This document shows positions 49,469 through 58,972 of a DNA stretch of 61,613 nucleotides, one piece after another. The notes under the pieces are model-generated. The model saw only the letters and a program-made list of their open reading frames with translations, was not told the origin of the DNA and searched no databases. Made by a program: the position numbers and the translations under genes. The stretch is from CAKSXP01 sp964609305. Its GTDB lineage: Bacteria; Bacillota; Clostridia; Oscillospirales; Oscillospiraceae. Every line of letters begins with the position of its first letter. The first letter of the stretch is position 1. The stretch lies in NCBI GenBank assembly GCA_964609305.1, contig CAZSRK010000004.1, positions 1-61,613 of the forward strand, read 5' to 3'.

Positions 49469-51385
49469 TTAAAACAGGCTGCACACAAGTTCTGAATATC
49501 TGCTGGGATCCTCGATGGGAAGGCCGGCTATGAGCAGGGCCTGATCATGCAGGATAAGTGTGAGCTTTTCCGCCTTGTCGCGGTCTGCCGCGAAGGCTTC
49601 CTCCAGAGCCTTGAATGCGGGATGGTCGTCGTTGAGCTCAAACACACGTTTCGCCTTTATCCTGTGCGCCTCCTCATTGGGCAGGGAGGCAAAGTACTTT
49701 TCCATTTCAAGCGTGACTTCGCCGTCGGTCGACAGGCAAACCGCGTGGCTGACAAGCTTATGGGACAGACGCACGTCGGAGACCCTGCCAATAAGGACCT
49801 GCTTCATGAAATCAAGCAGCTCGCGGCTCTCCTCCTGCTTTTTCTCCGTTTCCTGCTTTGCCTGCTCATCCTCGAAGCCGAGATCATCGCTGGCGACGTC
49901 GCAGAAAGGCTTTCCCTCAAACTCGCCGAGCATTTTGATGACGAATTCATCGTATTCGTCTATGAGATAGAGCATCTCGAAGCCCTGTCTGCGCACCTGC
50001 TCGGTCTGAGGAAGCTGCGCTGCCATGCGCACGCTGTCCGCACAGACATAGTATATGCTTTTCTGATTTTCGGGCATTGCCTTGACATATTCGCGCAGGG
50101 GCACGAGCTCCTCGTTTTCAGAGGACCAGAACAGCAGAAGATCGGTCAGTAGATCCTTCTTCGCGCCGTAGTCGGACACGAAGCTGTATTTGATCTGGCG
50201 GCCAAAGCTCATCCAGAACTGCTCGTATACATCCGGGTCGTCGTTCATGACGCGCAGAAGCTCAGCGCGTATTTTCTTTTCCAGATTGGAGGCGATAACA
50301 CGAAGCTGACGGTCATGCTGCAGCAGCTCGCGCGAAATGTTCAGGCTCAGGTCGGGGCTGTCCACGACCCCTCGCACAAAGCGGAAGCACTCCGGCAGAA
50401 GGTCGGCGCAACGCTCCATTATCATAACGCCGGAGCTGTATAGCTGAAGCCCGGGCTCAAAATCACGGCTGTAAAAATCAAACGGAACGACCTTCGGCAC
50501 GAACAGCAGCGATTTGTAGGAGACGAGACCCTCAGCGTTGACGCGGATGATAGCGGCGGGATTCTCCGTATCATGGAATTTTTCCTTGTAGAAAGCCTTG
50601 CAATCATCGTCCGAAACCTCAATCTTGGCTCGCTGCCAGATGGGCACCATACTGTTGATGGTCTGTTCCTCGGTCACGGTTACAGTCTCGGTCTTGGGCG
50701 TGCCGTCCTCGTTTTTCTCGCCGGTCTCCTTCTGCTCGGTCTTTTCAATGTCCATGCGTATGGGCCAGCGTACATAGTCGGAATATTTCTTTATAAGCTG
50801 CCTGAGCTTCCAGGTGTCAAGGTACTGGGAATAATCCTCCTCCTCGCCGTCGGGTTTCATGTGCATTATGACGTCTGTGCCGACATCGGTTTTTTCACAC
50901 TCGGTCACGGTGTAGCCGTCGGCGCCTGTACTCTCCCATCTGAAGGCGGTTTCCGCGCCATAGGCACGGGATATGACGGTGACCTTGTCAGCCACCATGA
51001 ACGCGGAGTAGAAGCCGACGCCGAACTGTCCAATGATATCGATGTCCTCATCCTTTATCTCCCCGTCCATCTCGTTTTTAAACCGGAGGGAGCCGCTGCG
51101 GGCAATGATGCCGAGGTTCTGCTCCATATCCTCTTTGCTCATGCCTATGCCGTTGTCGGATACGGTCAGTGTGCGCCTGGTTTTGTCGGGCGTTAAGCGG
51201 ATGCGGAAATCGCTGCGCGACATGCCGACGTTCTCGTCGGTCAGCGACAGATAGCACAGCTTGTCGATCGCGTCAGAGGCGTTGGATATTATCTCTCTCA
51301 GGAAAATCTCCTTGTGCGTGTAGATGGAATTGATCATCATCTCGAGCAGGCGCTTCGACTCTGCCTTGAACTGTTTCTTTGCCAT
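49469..51385 (-). CDS. htpG: Chaperone HtpG (Hsp90)
   Basis: ATP-dependent dimeric cytoplasmic chaperone, 638 aa. GHKL ATPase motifs: EIISNASDAIDKL, DNGIGMSKEDM, IGQFGVGFYSAFMVAD; middle-domain Arg region RGVVDSPDLSLNISRELLQ (begins RGVVDSP); C-terminal dimer domain. The start at 51385 (MAKKQFKAES) follows AAAGGA. Preceded 22 bases upstream by a hydrolase gene and probably cotranscribed with it. No CIRCE or other heat-shock operator was seen. Confidence 0.95.
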   Translation of the reverse strand: MAKKQFKAESKRLLEMMINSIYTHKEIFLREIISNASDAIDKLCYLSLTDENVGMSRSDFRIRLTPDKTRRTLTVSDNGIGMSKEDMEQNLGIIARSGSLRFKNEMDGEIKDEDIDIIGQFGVGFYSAFMVADKVTVISRAYGAETAFRWESTGADGYTVTECEKTDVGTDVIMHMKPDGEEEDYSQYLDTWKLRQLIKKYSDYVRWPIRMDIEKTEQKETGEKNEDGTPKTETVTVTEEQTINSMVPIWQRAKIEVSDDDCKAFYKEKFHDTENPAAIIRVNAEGLVSYKSLLFVPKVVPFDFYSRDFEPGLQLYSSGVMIMERCADLLPECFRFVRGVVDSPDLSLNISRELLQHDRQLRVIASNLEKKIRAELLRVMNDDPDVYEQFWMSFGRQIKYSFVSDYGAKKDLLTDLLLFWSSENEELVPLREYVKAMPENQKSIYYVCADSVRMAAQLPQTEQVRRQGFEMLYLIDEYDEFVIKMLGEFEGKPFCDVASDDLGFEDEQAKQETEKKQEESRELLDFMKQVLIGRVSDVRLSHKLVSHAVCLSTDGEVTLEMEKYFASLPNEEAHRIKAKRVFELNDDHPAFKALEEAFAADRDKAEKLTLILHDQALLIAGLPIEDPSRYSELVCSLF

Positions 51386-51407
51386 TATATCATTTCCTTT
51401 CAATTAT

Positions 51408-52103
51408 TTACGAATTAAGAAACCGGAGCACCGCGGAGTTGTATTCCCCGGGGAGTTCAAAGGGCGTGAAATGCCCGCCCGGGAAGAAGATAAGCTCCGA
51501 ATCCCGGATATTGCGGTGCAGGTATTCGGTGTGCGCGCGCCGTATCATGTCGTCCTGTCCGGCTGTTATGAGCGTTTTCGCGCTTATACGGCCGAGATCG
51601 GCTTTAGTGAGCCGCGGCTCTTTTACCATAAGGTCGAGAAGCTCCTTCCGACGGCAGGCGGCGGATGAAAAGGGGGAGGCTATCGTTGCGAGGACCTGGG
51701 ATGTGCGCATAGGCAGGGAATACCGGAGGGCAAGGCCGCCCGGATCGCAGTTGGCGCCCGAGAGTATCAGCCTGTCCACCCGCTCCGGATGCCGGCAGGC
51801 GAAGATCATCGCAATATTCCCGCCGTCTGAAAAGCCGAGTATGCTTGCCTTTTCAAGTCCGGCGGCTTTCATTACGGAGACGATATCCTCCGCCATATCG
51901 TACAGGCTGAGCTTGACGCCCCCCGCGAGGGAGGATCCGTGGCCGCGGCTGTCGACGGTTATAACGCGGTAATATTTAGAAAATTCGGATACCTGTGCGG
52001 AAAAAACGGACATGTCTTCTCCGTTTCCGTGCAGCAGGATAAGAGGACTGCCCCAGCCCGCGCTCTCCCAGTGGATTACTGCACCGTTGGAGGGAGTGTC
52101 CAT
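51408..52103 (-). CDS. Alpha/beta hydrolase
   Basis: 231-aa serine hydrolase. Oxyanion segment LLHGNGEDMSVF, nucleophile elbow GFSDGG near residue 94, Asp in ITAGQDDMI, catalytic His in FPGGHFTPFEL. No signal peptide. It resembles the BioH/3-oxoadipate enol-lactonase-like group, with no assigned substrate. Promoter-proximal to htpG. Confidence 0.88.
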   Translation of the reverse strand: MDTPSNGAVIHWESAGWGSPLILLHGNGEDMSVFSAQVSEFSKYYRVITVDSRGHGSSLAGGVKLSLYDMAEDIVSVMKAAGLEKASILGFSDGGNIAMIFACRHPERVDRLILSGANCDPGGLALRYSLPMRTSQVLATIASPFSSAACRRKELLDLMVKEPRLTKADLGRISAKTLITAGQDDMIRRAHTEYLHRNIRDSELIFFPGGHFTPFELPGEYNSAVLRFLNS

Positions 52104-52136
52104 AGTCCAGCCCCCTTTGCTTTTTTCAACCTAACT

Positions 52137-52164
52137 ATTATAGCACTGCTTTTTTAAATTTCAA
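52137..52164 (-). promoter_or_regulatory. Promoter of the hydrolase-htpG pair
   Basis: Minus-strand TTGAAA (52164-52159) and TATAAT (52142-52137), 16-base spacing. Confidence 0.55.
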
Positions 52165-52197
52165 GCCGTCGGGAAAGGGGCGATACCCCGGATACGG

Positions 52198-52226
52198 TTC
52201 AAAAATACTATGGAAATTTGTATTAT
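52198..52226 (+). promoter_or_regulatory. Promoter of the 52272 gene
   Basis: TTCAAA (52198-52203) and TATTAT (52221-52226) with 17-base spacing, back to back with the hydrolase promoter. Confidence 0.5.
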
Positions 52227-52271
52227 TATGTGAGATAATAGGCAACAGTTAATTGAGAAAGGGTATGGGAT

Positions 52272-53210
52272 ATGGAGAAAAAGAGACGGAAAGAGAAAAA
52301 ACCATGGCGTAGCCCGACCTACGATAACAACAAGAAATCCGTTTTTCTGGTGTACCTTGTACTCAGAATAGTCGTAATTGCGCTCATGGTGCTCACGATC
52401 ATTGACGGCAACTATGAAAACACGTTTATCTGTGTGCTGGTTCTGGTCCTTTTCATGCTTCCGGACTTTATCGAAAAGAGACTGAGGATAAAGCTGCCGT
52501 CGACGCTTGAGATCATCATCCTTCTTTTTATATTCGCGGCGGAGATTCTCGGCGAGGTTGGCGCATATTTCGTGCGTTATGCGAACTGGGACACTGTCCT
52601 CCACTCGCTGAACGGCTTTGTTTGCGCGGCATTTGGTTATGCGCTGGTCGATCTGCTCAACAGGGAAGAGCGATTCTCCATGAAGCTCGCGCCCATATAC
52701 CTTGCTATTGTCGCATTTTGCTTTTCCATGACTATTGGCGTCATATGGGAGTTTTTTGAGTTCGGGGTCGACAGATTCTTAGGCAAGGATATGCAGAAAG
52801 ACACCGTTATCCACGCTTTTTCCAGCGTGATGCTCGATCCTACCAACAGCAACATACCCATTAGGGTCAGCGATATTACCGACGTAGCCGTAAACGGGCA
52901 GAGTCTCGGCCTGGATGGATATCTGGATATCGGGCTTTATGACACGATGGAGGATCTCTTCGTCAACTTTATAGGCGCTGTGGTGTTCTCCATTGTCGGA
53001 TACATCTCAGCGCGGAGAAAGGAGACCGGAAAATTCGCTAGCCGGTTTATCCCGGTCATCGATGACGGGGCAACACAGGAGAAAGAGGAAGGGGCGATAG
53101 AGAATGAAGATCAGGGTGTGCCTGGCGGTGATGGCCTGCAGGCTGACTCGGTGGCTGCTGCGGATAACAGGCCGGGGCGGCACGGCTCTGCCCGGAAAAA
53201 TCGCACTTAG
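52272..53210 (+). CDS. Multi-pass membrane protein of unknown function
   Basis: 312 aa with a charged N terminus (KKRRKEKKPW) and about six membrane segments up to residue 250. Conserved-looking features are VLHSLNGF and VIWEFFEFGVDRFLG, as in the DUF2238-like integral membrane family. The last 60 residues are hydrophilic and low in complexity, and their final 107 bases overlap the murT gene in another frame, so the true C terminus may be earlier or shifted. Upstream of murT-gatD on the same strand. Confidence 0.72.
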   Translation: MEKKRRKEKKPWRSPTYDNNKKSVFLVYLVLRIVVIALMVLTIIDGNYENTFICVLVLVLFMLPDFIEKRLRIKLPSTLEIIILLFIFAAEILGEVGAYFVRYANWDTVLHSLNGFVCAAFGYALVDLLNREERFSMKLAPIYLAIVAFCFSMTIGVIWEFFEFGVDRFLGKDMQKDTVIHAFSSVMLDPTNSNIPIRVSDITDVAVNGQSLGLDGYLDIGLYDTMEDLFVNFIGAVVFSIVGYISARRKETGKFASRFIPVIDDGATQEKEEGAIENEDQGVPGGDGLQADSVAAADNRPGRHGSARKNRT

Positions 53211-54474
53211 GCTCTGCCCGGATTTGCTGGGCTATCTGGCAAAGGACATAAAAAGTGTCGTTGTCACCGGCACCAATGGTAAAACGACCAGTTCGCGCAT
53301 GATAGAGCGGGCTTTTTCGGACGCGGGCAGGAGCTATTTTGCAAACCGCTCCGGATCTAACCTGATACAGGGTATAACTGCGGAATTTGCCGCCAACGCG
53401 ACGCTGACGGGCAAAAACAAAAAGGAATATGCCGTCATAGAGTGCGACGAGGCGGCCTGTATCAGGGTACTCGGCTATTTACAGCCCAAAGTCGTCGTCG
53501 TAACGAACATTTTCCGGGATCAGCTCGACAGGTTTGGGGAGATAACGACGGCGCTTGGAGATATCAAGCAGGGACTTACCTCAACGCCTCAGGCCGTGCT
53601 TTGCCTCAACGCCGATTGCTCGCTGGCAGCCTCTCTCGCCGGGGATCTGCCGAATGAGTGCGTTTTCTATGGCGTAAACGTGCCTGTCTACAAGCATGAA
53701 GTAACCGAAGTGTCCGATGCCCAAAACTGTATCCGCTGCAAGACGGAGTATGAATATGACTGGCGTACCTATGGACATCTGGGAGGCTTCAGATGCCCGG
53801 GGTGCGGATACCGCCGGCCGGATGCGCAGGTCACCGTCACCGGCATCGTTGAGCTGACGGCCGACAGCAGCACTGTCGAGATGGACGTTTTCGACGAGAA
53901 GGTCACGGCCCGCATAAACCTGCCGGCAAGTTATAATATCTACAACGCGGCTGGCACCGTCGCCGCGCTTATAGAGATGGGCTTTTCTGTGCAGCAGGCC
54001 GTGCAGGCGATAGGAAGCTTTGAGTGCGGCTTTGGCCGGATGGAGGCTTTCAGCAAGGACGGATGCGATATACGCATGATACTGGTGAAAAACCCTGCCG
54101 GCTGTAACCAGGTGATAAGCTTTCTCTGCGAGCTGGAGGAGCCGTCGCTGTTTGCCGTATGTCTCAACGACAATACGGCCGATGGTAAGGATATCTCGTG
54201 GATCTGGGATGCGGAGTTTGAAAAGCTCTGCCTGCTGGAGGATAGGCTCGACGGCGTACTGGTCGGCGGTATTCGGCGCGACGATATGGCCATGCGACTT
54301 AAATATGCCGGTATGCCGGAGGACAAGATCATAGTTGTGGCCAGCTATGACGAGATGATAGACAGGATGTGCCAGAAACCTCAAAAGGTTTTTGTCATGC
54401 CGACCTATACCGCCATGCTGGAGCTGCGCGCAAAGCTCAGCCAGGCCACCGGCGGGAGCAAATTCTGGGAGTAA
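53104..54474 (+). CDS. murT: Lipid II isoglutaminyl synthase subunit MurT
   Basis: Mur-ligase-like subunit that with GatD amidates the D-Glu of lipid II. 456 aa: N-terminal helix GGTALPGKIALRLCPDLL, P-loop VTGTNGKTTSSRM near residue 59, ECDEAACIRVLGYL, NIFRDQLDRFGE, the MurT-specific zinc ribbon (CIRC and CPGC pairs, residues about 202-240) and the C-terminal DUF1727 domain (LNDNTADGKDISWIWDAEF, begins LNDNTADG). The ATG at 53104 is inside the previous ORF; family N termini support this start. Confidence 0.95.
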   Translation: MKIRVCLAVMACRLTRWLLRITGRGGTALPGKIALRLCPDLLGYLAKDIKSVVVTGTNGKTTSSRMIERAFSDAGRSYFANRSGSNLIQGITAEFAANATLTGKNKKEYAVIECDEAACIRVLGYLQPKVVVVTNIFRDQLDRFGEITTALGDIKQGLTSTPQAVLCLNADCSLAASLAGDLPNECVFYGVNVPVYKHEVTEVSDAQNCIRCKTEYEYDWRTYGHLGGFRCPGCGYRRPDAQVTVTGIVELTADSSTVEMDVFDEKVTARINLPASYNIYNAAGTVAALIEMGFSVQQAVQAIGSFECGFGRMEAFSKDGCDIRMILVKNPAGCNQVISFLCELEEPSLFAVCLNDNTADGKDISWIWDAEFEKLCLLEDRLDGVLVGGIRRDDMAMRLKYAGMPEDKIIVVASYDEMIDRMCQKPQKVFVMPTYTAMLELRAKLSQATGGSKFWE

Positions 54475-54494
54475 GGAAGTAAAGATAATAGATA

Positions 54495-55229
54495 ATGGAA
54501 ATTAAAATCTGTCATCTCTACCCCGATCTGCTGAATCTGTACGGGGACAGAGGGAATATAATCTGTATGAAAAAGCGACTTGAGTGGCGAGGCATCGAGT
54601 GCAGTGTGACCGAGCTTCCGCTGGGAGAGTGTGCGGACCTGTCGCAGTTTGACTTATTCTTTATTGGCGGCGGACAGGATTTCGAGCAGGAGGTGCTGCT
54701 GGAAGATTTGGCCAGAGGGAAGGCGCAGGAGATAAAGGCCGCTGTGAACGACGGGAAAGTGTTCCTTGCCGTCTGCGGAGGATATCAGATGCTCGGAGAG
54801 TATTACGAGACCTGGGACGGCGTGCGCTGCGACTTCATCGGTGCGTTGGAGCTGTGTACCATTGCCTCCAGGACGCGTATGATAGGCAATTTCATGTATG
54901 AATGCCTGCCGGAAAATGGCGGCTGTACAGTTGTCGGGTTTGAAAACCACAGTGGCAAGACCCGCCTCGGCCCGGGGCTGAAACCGTTGGGCAGGATACT
55001 TTGCGGCTTTGGCAACAACGGCGAGGACGGGCAGGAGGGCGTGCGTTTCAACAACGTGTTTGGCACATACAGCCATGGGCCCGTTCTGCCGAAAAATCCG
55101 CTTTTCTGCGATTTTCTGCTGAAAACGGCCATAATCCGCAAGGGAGGTACGGGAGAGCTCGAACCTCTCGACGACAGGCTCGAGAATATAGCACACGAGA
55201 CGATGCGTGCAAAAATGGCAGGCGGATAA
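54495..55229 (+). CDS. gatD: Lipid II isoglutaminyl synthase glutaminase subunit GatD
   Basis: Class I glutamine amidotransferase (CobQ-like) that supplies ammonia to MurT. 244 aa: LYPDLLNLYGDRGNI at the N terminus, the nucleophilic Cys in AVCGGYQMLG near residue 95, and the catalytic His in TYSHGPVLPKNP. It starts 20 bases after murT. Amidated lipid II is needed for cross-linking in many Gram-positives, so this pair adds to the cell-wall genes in the window (murA, walRK). Confidence 0.95.
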   Translation: MEIKICHLYPDLLNLYGDRGNIICMKKRLEWRGIECSVTELPLGECADLSQFDLFFIGGGQDFEQEVLLEDLARGKAQEIKAAVNDGKVFLAVCGGYQMLGEYYETWDGVRCDFIGALELCTIASRTRMIGNFMYECLPENGGCTVVGFENHSGKTRLGPGLKPLGRILCGFGNNGEDGQEGVRFNNVFGTYSHGPVLPKNPLFCDFLLKTAIIRKGGTGELEPLDDRLENIAHETMRAKMAGG

Positions 55230-55296
55230 CTGCGTCCGACCTCACGGGGACGGTGCTTGCCGGCAGAAACCGGTACAGTAAAAATTTCATATTGCA

Positions 55297-55316
55297 GGGG
55301 CCGGCTGGCCGGCCCC
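55297..55316. repeat. GC-rich hairpin between gatD and trkA
   Basis: Perfect 9-bp stem GGGGCCGGC/GCCGGCCCC with a 2-base loop, ending 10 bases before the trkA ATG and next to its weak ribosome-binding site. No T tract follows, so it may limit trkA translation rather than terminate. Confidence 0.55.
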
Positions 55317-55325
55317 GCGGGGAAC

Positions 55326-56684
55326 ATGAAGATCATAGTTGTGGGAATTGGCAAAGCCGGAATGGCTCTTACGGAACAGCTTGCAAAGGAGCATGACCTT
55401 GTCGTGATAGATACCGATCAGGAGCTTATCACGAACGTGGTAAATGTCCACGACGTCATGGGCGTCTGTGGAAATGGCGGCTGCTACTCCGTTTTAAAGG
55501 AGGCCGGTGCGGAGGATGCGGATCTGCTCATCGCCACTACCGCGAGAGATGAGATAAACATACTCACCTGTCTCGTCGCGAAGAAAGTTGGGGTTTCTCA
55601 CATCATTGCAAGGATCAGGAACCCCGAGTACGAGAAGCAATTGCGTTTCATGCGAGACGATCTTGGCCTTTCGATGATCATAAACCCCGAAAAGGTCACG
55701 GCGCGCGAGATTTCGCGCGTTCTTCGCTTTCCCAATGCGGTGAAGCTCGAGAGCTTTGCAAAGGGCAGGATAGAGCTTTTGGAGTTTCGCATAGGACAGG
55801 GCAGCTCGCTCGACGGGATACAGCTCACCTCGCTTTACAGGAGCCTGCGTGCACGCGTGCTTATCTGTGTCGTGGATCGGGATGGGGAAATCATAATCCC
55901 CACCGGCGAGACAGTTCTGCGCTCCGGCGACAGGGTGTATCTTACCGCGACAGCGCGAGAGCTGGAGCGGTTCTTCAGACATCTCGGCATCTTTAAAAGC
56001 AAGGCGCGAACCGTTATGATAATCGGTGCGAGCAGGATGTGTTACTATCTTGCCAAAGAGCTTATCGGTATGGGTATGTCCGTCAAAATAATCGACCGCG
56101 ACGAGAAAAAGTGCCGCGAGATGGGAGAATGGCTCAAAAAAGCGATGGTAATTAAGGGCGACGGCACAGATAACGAGCTCCTGCGTGAAGAGGGGATTGA
56201 CGATACGGACGCCTTTGTCGCGATAACCAGCATGGACGAGGCAAACGTGCTCATGGCGATGAGCGCGGCACGGCATAGCGCATGTAAAGTAGTAGCGAAG
56301 ATAAACCGTCGCTCTCTTGTAGACCTGGTATCCAATGAGCATATGATCGACAGCATCGTATCCACTGGCTCAGTCACGGCTGAACTCATTGTGCAGTACA
56401 TAAGGGCCATGCAGAACGCCTCCGGCAGCCAGGTCAAGACTCTTCACCGCATCGCTGACGGGAAAGCCGAGGCGCTGGAATTCGAAGTGACTGGCGATAT
56501 GCCGCTTATAGGGATACCGCTTGCCGACCTGAAAATAAAGAGCCGGATACTCGTTGCGGGGATAGTCCGCCGCGGCGGAGAGATCATAATACCCTCAGGC
56601 GGTGACGTGCTGCATGAGGGAGACGATGTCATCATCGTGACAACACTAGGTTCGCTTCGGGATCCCTGGGATATTCTCGAATAG
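55326..56684 (+). CDS. trkA: Trk potassium uptake regulatory subunit TrkA
   Basis: Cytoplasmic gating ring of the Trk channel, 452 aa. Two repeats, each with an NAD-binding RCK-N (first GIGKAGMALTEQL, second IIGASRMCYYLAKEL) and an RCK-C domain (RSLRARVLICVVDRDGE; LADLKIKSRILVAGIVRRGG, begins LADLKIK). The start at 55326 (MKIIVVGIG) follows a CGGGGA site; the frame is open 23 codons earlier. trkH follows 11 bases later. Confidence 0.94.
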   Translation: MKIIVVGIGKAGMALTEQLAKEHDLVVIDTDQELITNVVNVHDVMGVCGNGGCYSVLKEAGAEDADLLIATTARDEINILTCLVAKKVGVSHIIARIRNPEYEKQLRFMRDDLGLSMIINPEKVTAREISRVLRFPNAVKLESFAKGRIELLEFRIGQGSSLDGIQLTSLYRSLRARVLICVVDRDGEIIIPTGETVLRSGDRVYLTATARELERFFRHLGIFKSKARTVMIIGASRMCYYLAKELIGMGMSVKIIDRDEKKCREMGEWLKKAMVIKGDGTDNELLREEGIDDTDAFVAITSMDEANVLMAMSAARHSACKVVAKINRRSLVDLVSNEHMIDSIVSTGSVTAELIVQYIRAMQNASGSQVKTLHRIADGKAEALEFEVTGDMPLIGIPLADLKIKSRILVAGIVRRGGEIIIPSGGDVLHEGDDVIIVTTLGSLRDPWDILE

Positions 56685-56695
56685 GGGGCGGCGTT

Positions 56696-58164
56696 GTGAA
56701 CTACAAAATGGTGCGCTTTATAATCGGGCGTATACTTGCGATCGAAGCGGTCCTTATGGTGCTGCCGCTGATAGTTTCGATTATTTACGGCGAGAAGGCG
56801 GTGCAGGCATTTGGCATAACCATAGTTATAACTTTTGCGGCAGGCATGCTCCTGCGCTGGAAACTTCCTGCGGACACTACCATGTACGCCAAAGAAGGCT
56901 TTGTCATAGTAGCCCTGGCGTGGATAGCCATGTCACTTTTCGGCGCGCTGCCTTTCCTTCTCTCAGGCTCCATACCCAACTTTTTCGACTGCTTTTTTGA
57001 GACAGTCTCCGGTTTTACCACGACCGGTGCGACCATATTAAGCGATGTTGAGGCCCTGGAAAACGGGCCGCTTTTCTGGCGGAGCCTGACGCACTGGGTC
57101 GGCGGGATGGGAGTTCTTGTGTTTGTCATGGCTGTCATGCCCCTGTCCGATGGTCATGGTATGCACCTGCTGCGTGCTGAGGTGCCCGGCCCCTCGGTTG
57201 GAAAACTCGTCAGCAAGATGAGCGCGATACGGCAAAGATCCTGTACACGATATATCTTGTTATGACGATAATCGAGGTAATACTGCTCCTGCTTGGCGGA
57301 ATGTCCCTTTTCGATGCGCTCATATGCTCGTTCGGCACCGCCGGAACCGGCGGCTTTTCAAACAAGGCGCTGAGCGTTGGCGCGTTTGACAGCGCGTATG
57401 TGGATATCGTGATAGGCATTTTCATGCTGCTGTTTGGTATCAACTTTAATCTCTATTATTATCTCCTTATTGGAAAGGTACGCGAATTCTTTTCATCCGA
57501 GGAGCTGCGTGCATATCTTATCGTCGTGGCCGTGGCAGTTCTGGCGATAGCCGTGAATATCCTGCACATGTGTTCAAGTTTCGGCCATGCGCTCCGGCTT
57601 TCGTTTTTCCAGGTCTCGTCCATCATAACGACGACCGGGTTTGCAACGACGGACTTTAACCTCTGGCCGGCTTTTTCAAAAGGCATCCTGATTGCGCTGA
57701 TGTTCATCGGGGCCTGCGCCGGCTCGACCGGCGGCGGAATAAAAATTGCCCGGGTCGTCATCCTAGCAAAAATCTCCGCGCATGATATCAGCCGTATGGT
57801 ACATCCAAATGCCATCTCCAACATTCATTTTGAAGGCAAGCTTCAGAGTGAGAAAGACATACGCAGTGTGCTGGTGTTCCTGGCCGTATATATTCTTGTA
57901 TTTTCTGCCTCGCTCCTGCTTATGTGCCTTGAGGATTTTGATCTTGTAACCATCTTTACGGCGGTGGCTACCTGCATAAACAACGTCGGGCCGGGACTTG
58001 AGGTAGTCGGGCCCATGGGTTCGTTCGCAGATTTTTCAAGCTTGGGAAAGCTGCTTTTATCCTTCGACATGCTCGTCGGAAGGCTCGAGATATTCCCCAT
58101 GCTTCTGATATTCTCTCCATCTATATGGCGGCGCCGGCGCCGCGTGAAAAAGCGCGCTGCGTGA
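56696..58164 (+). pseudogene. trkH: Trk potassium channel subunit TrkH, frameshifted
   Basis: The frame from GTG 56696 encodes the N-terminal 170-180 residues of TrkH (FETVSGFTTTGATI filter motif, THWVGGMGVLVF), then runs out of register after VGKLVSKM and stops at 57263-57265. The next frame continues the protein: GAT ACG GCA AAG ATC CTG TAC (DTAKILY), then LLLGGMSLFDAL, the second filter GTAGTGGFS, the third TTTGFATTDF and the fourth NNVGPGLE-type repeat to 58164. One missing base in AGCGC (57221-57225) accounts for the shift; AGCCGC would give an in-frame Ser-Arg. All four pore repeats are otherwise intact, so a sequence error is a real possibility. Confidence 0.88.
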
Positions 58165-58214
58165 AAAAATAACCTTCCTGTGCCGCTGATGCGAAAGCGC
58201 AGGAAGGTTTTTTA
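58164..58214. terminator. Bidirectional terminator after trkH
   Basis: Arms AACCTTCCTG (58171-58180) and CAGGAAGGTT (58200-58209) with an A-run before and T-run after. Serves trkH and the convergent trmO gene. Confidence 0.85.
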
Positions 58215-58910
58215 TTTGGTTTTTTCTACATCAACGACATACAGCGTACCGTCGTCGACCCGGAAGCGCACCTCCAGCCCGGCAAAGCCGAAGCCGTAAA
58301 TACGTCCGCTGTCCGACTGGTATGGCGGACGGGGATCGCTTTCCAAAACGCCGAAAAGAGCGCGGCGCTTCTCCTCCGGCACGCGGGAGAGAAGCTGTTC
58401 GGGAAAGCTCACTTCCAAATGGCGCAGGCCGCTGGTATCAGTGAATCCGCCGAGAGCGTCCGGATGTGAGTCGGCAAAGGGAAGATATGGCTTTATATCC
58501 AGTATCGGTGTGCCATCCATCAGATCGGCTCCCGAAACATATATGACAGGGCCTTCAGCGCTGCCCGGATCTACACGGGAAATGCGCACACATGACAGCC
58601 CGACAGGGTTAGGACGGAAAGGCGAACGCGTGGCAAAAACCCCCATTCTTTTGTTGCCGCCTAGTCTCGGCGGCCGGACCGTCGGAGACCACTTTTCCCT
58701 TATCGCTTTTGAAAACACCCAGAGCAGCCATATATGAGAAAAATCCTCAAGGCCGCGCAGCGCCTCCGGTATACGGTAGTCCTTTTCAAAAACGATCTTT
58801 GCCTCCAGTGCATCGTTGAGGCCGCTCTGACGCGGAATACCGAATTTTTCGGGAAAATCCGTATGGATGCGTGCAATGACACGCATTGAGTAGAAGCTTT
58901 GGATATCCAT
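58212..58910 (-). CDS. trmO: tRNA N6-threonylcarbamoyladenosine methyltransferase TrmO family
   Basis: SAM-dependent methyltransferase acting on t6A37 of tRNA-Thr in E. coli. 232 aa with the TsaA/UPF0066 beta-barrel: FGIPRQSGLN, LEDFSHIWLLWVF, the signature MGVFATRSPFRPNPVGLS, and ADLMDGTPILDIKPYLPF. The C-terminal extension (RIYGFGFAGLEVRFRVDDG) is the usual bacterial one. The start at 58910 follows GGGAGG; upstream codons lack a site. Confidence 0.9.
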   Translation of the reverse strand: MDIQSFYSMRVIARIHTDFPEKFGIPRQSGLNDALEAKIVFEKDYRIPEALRGLEDFSHIWLLWVFSKAIREKWSPTVRPPRLGGNKRMGVFATRSPFRPNPVGLSCVRISRVDPGSAEGPVIYVSGADLMDGTPILDIKPYLPFADSHPDALGGFTDTSGLRHLEVSFPEQLLSRVPEEKRRALFGVLESDPRPPYQSDSGRIYGFGFAGLEVRFRVDDGTLYVVDVEKTK

Positions 58911-58972
58911 CAAAATACCTCCCGATATCCCGGGTGTAACTTTACAACAAAGCATATCCGTCTTTATCGGTC

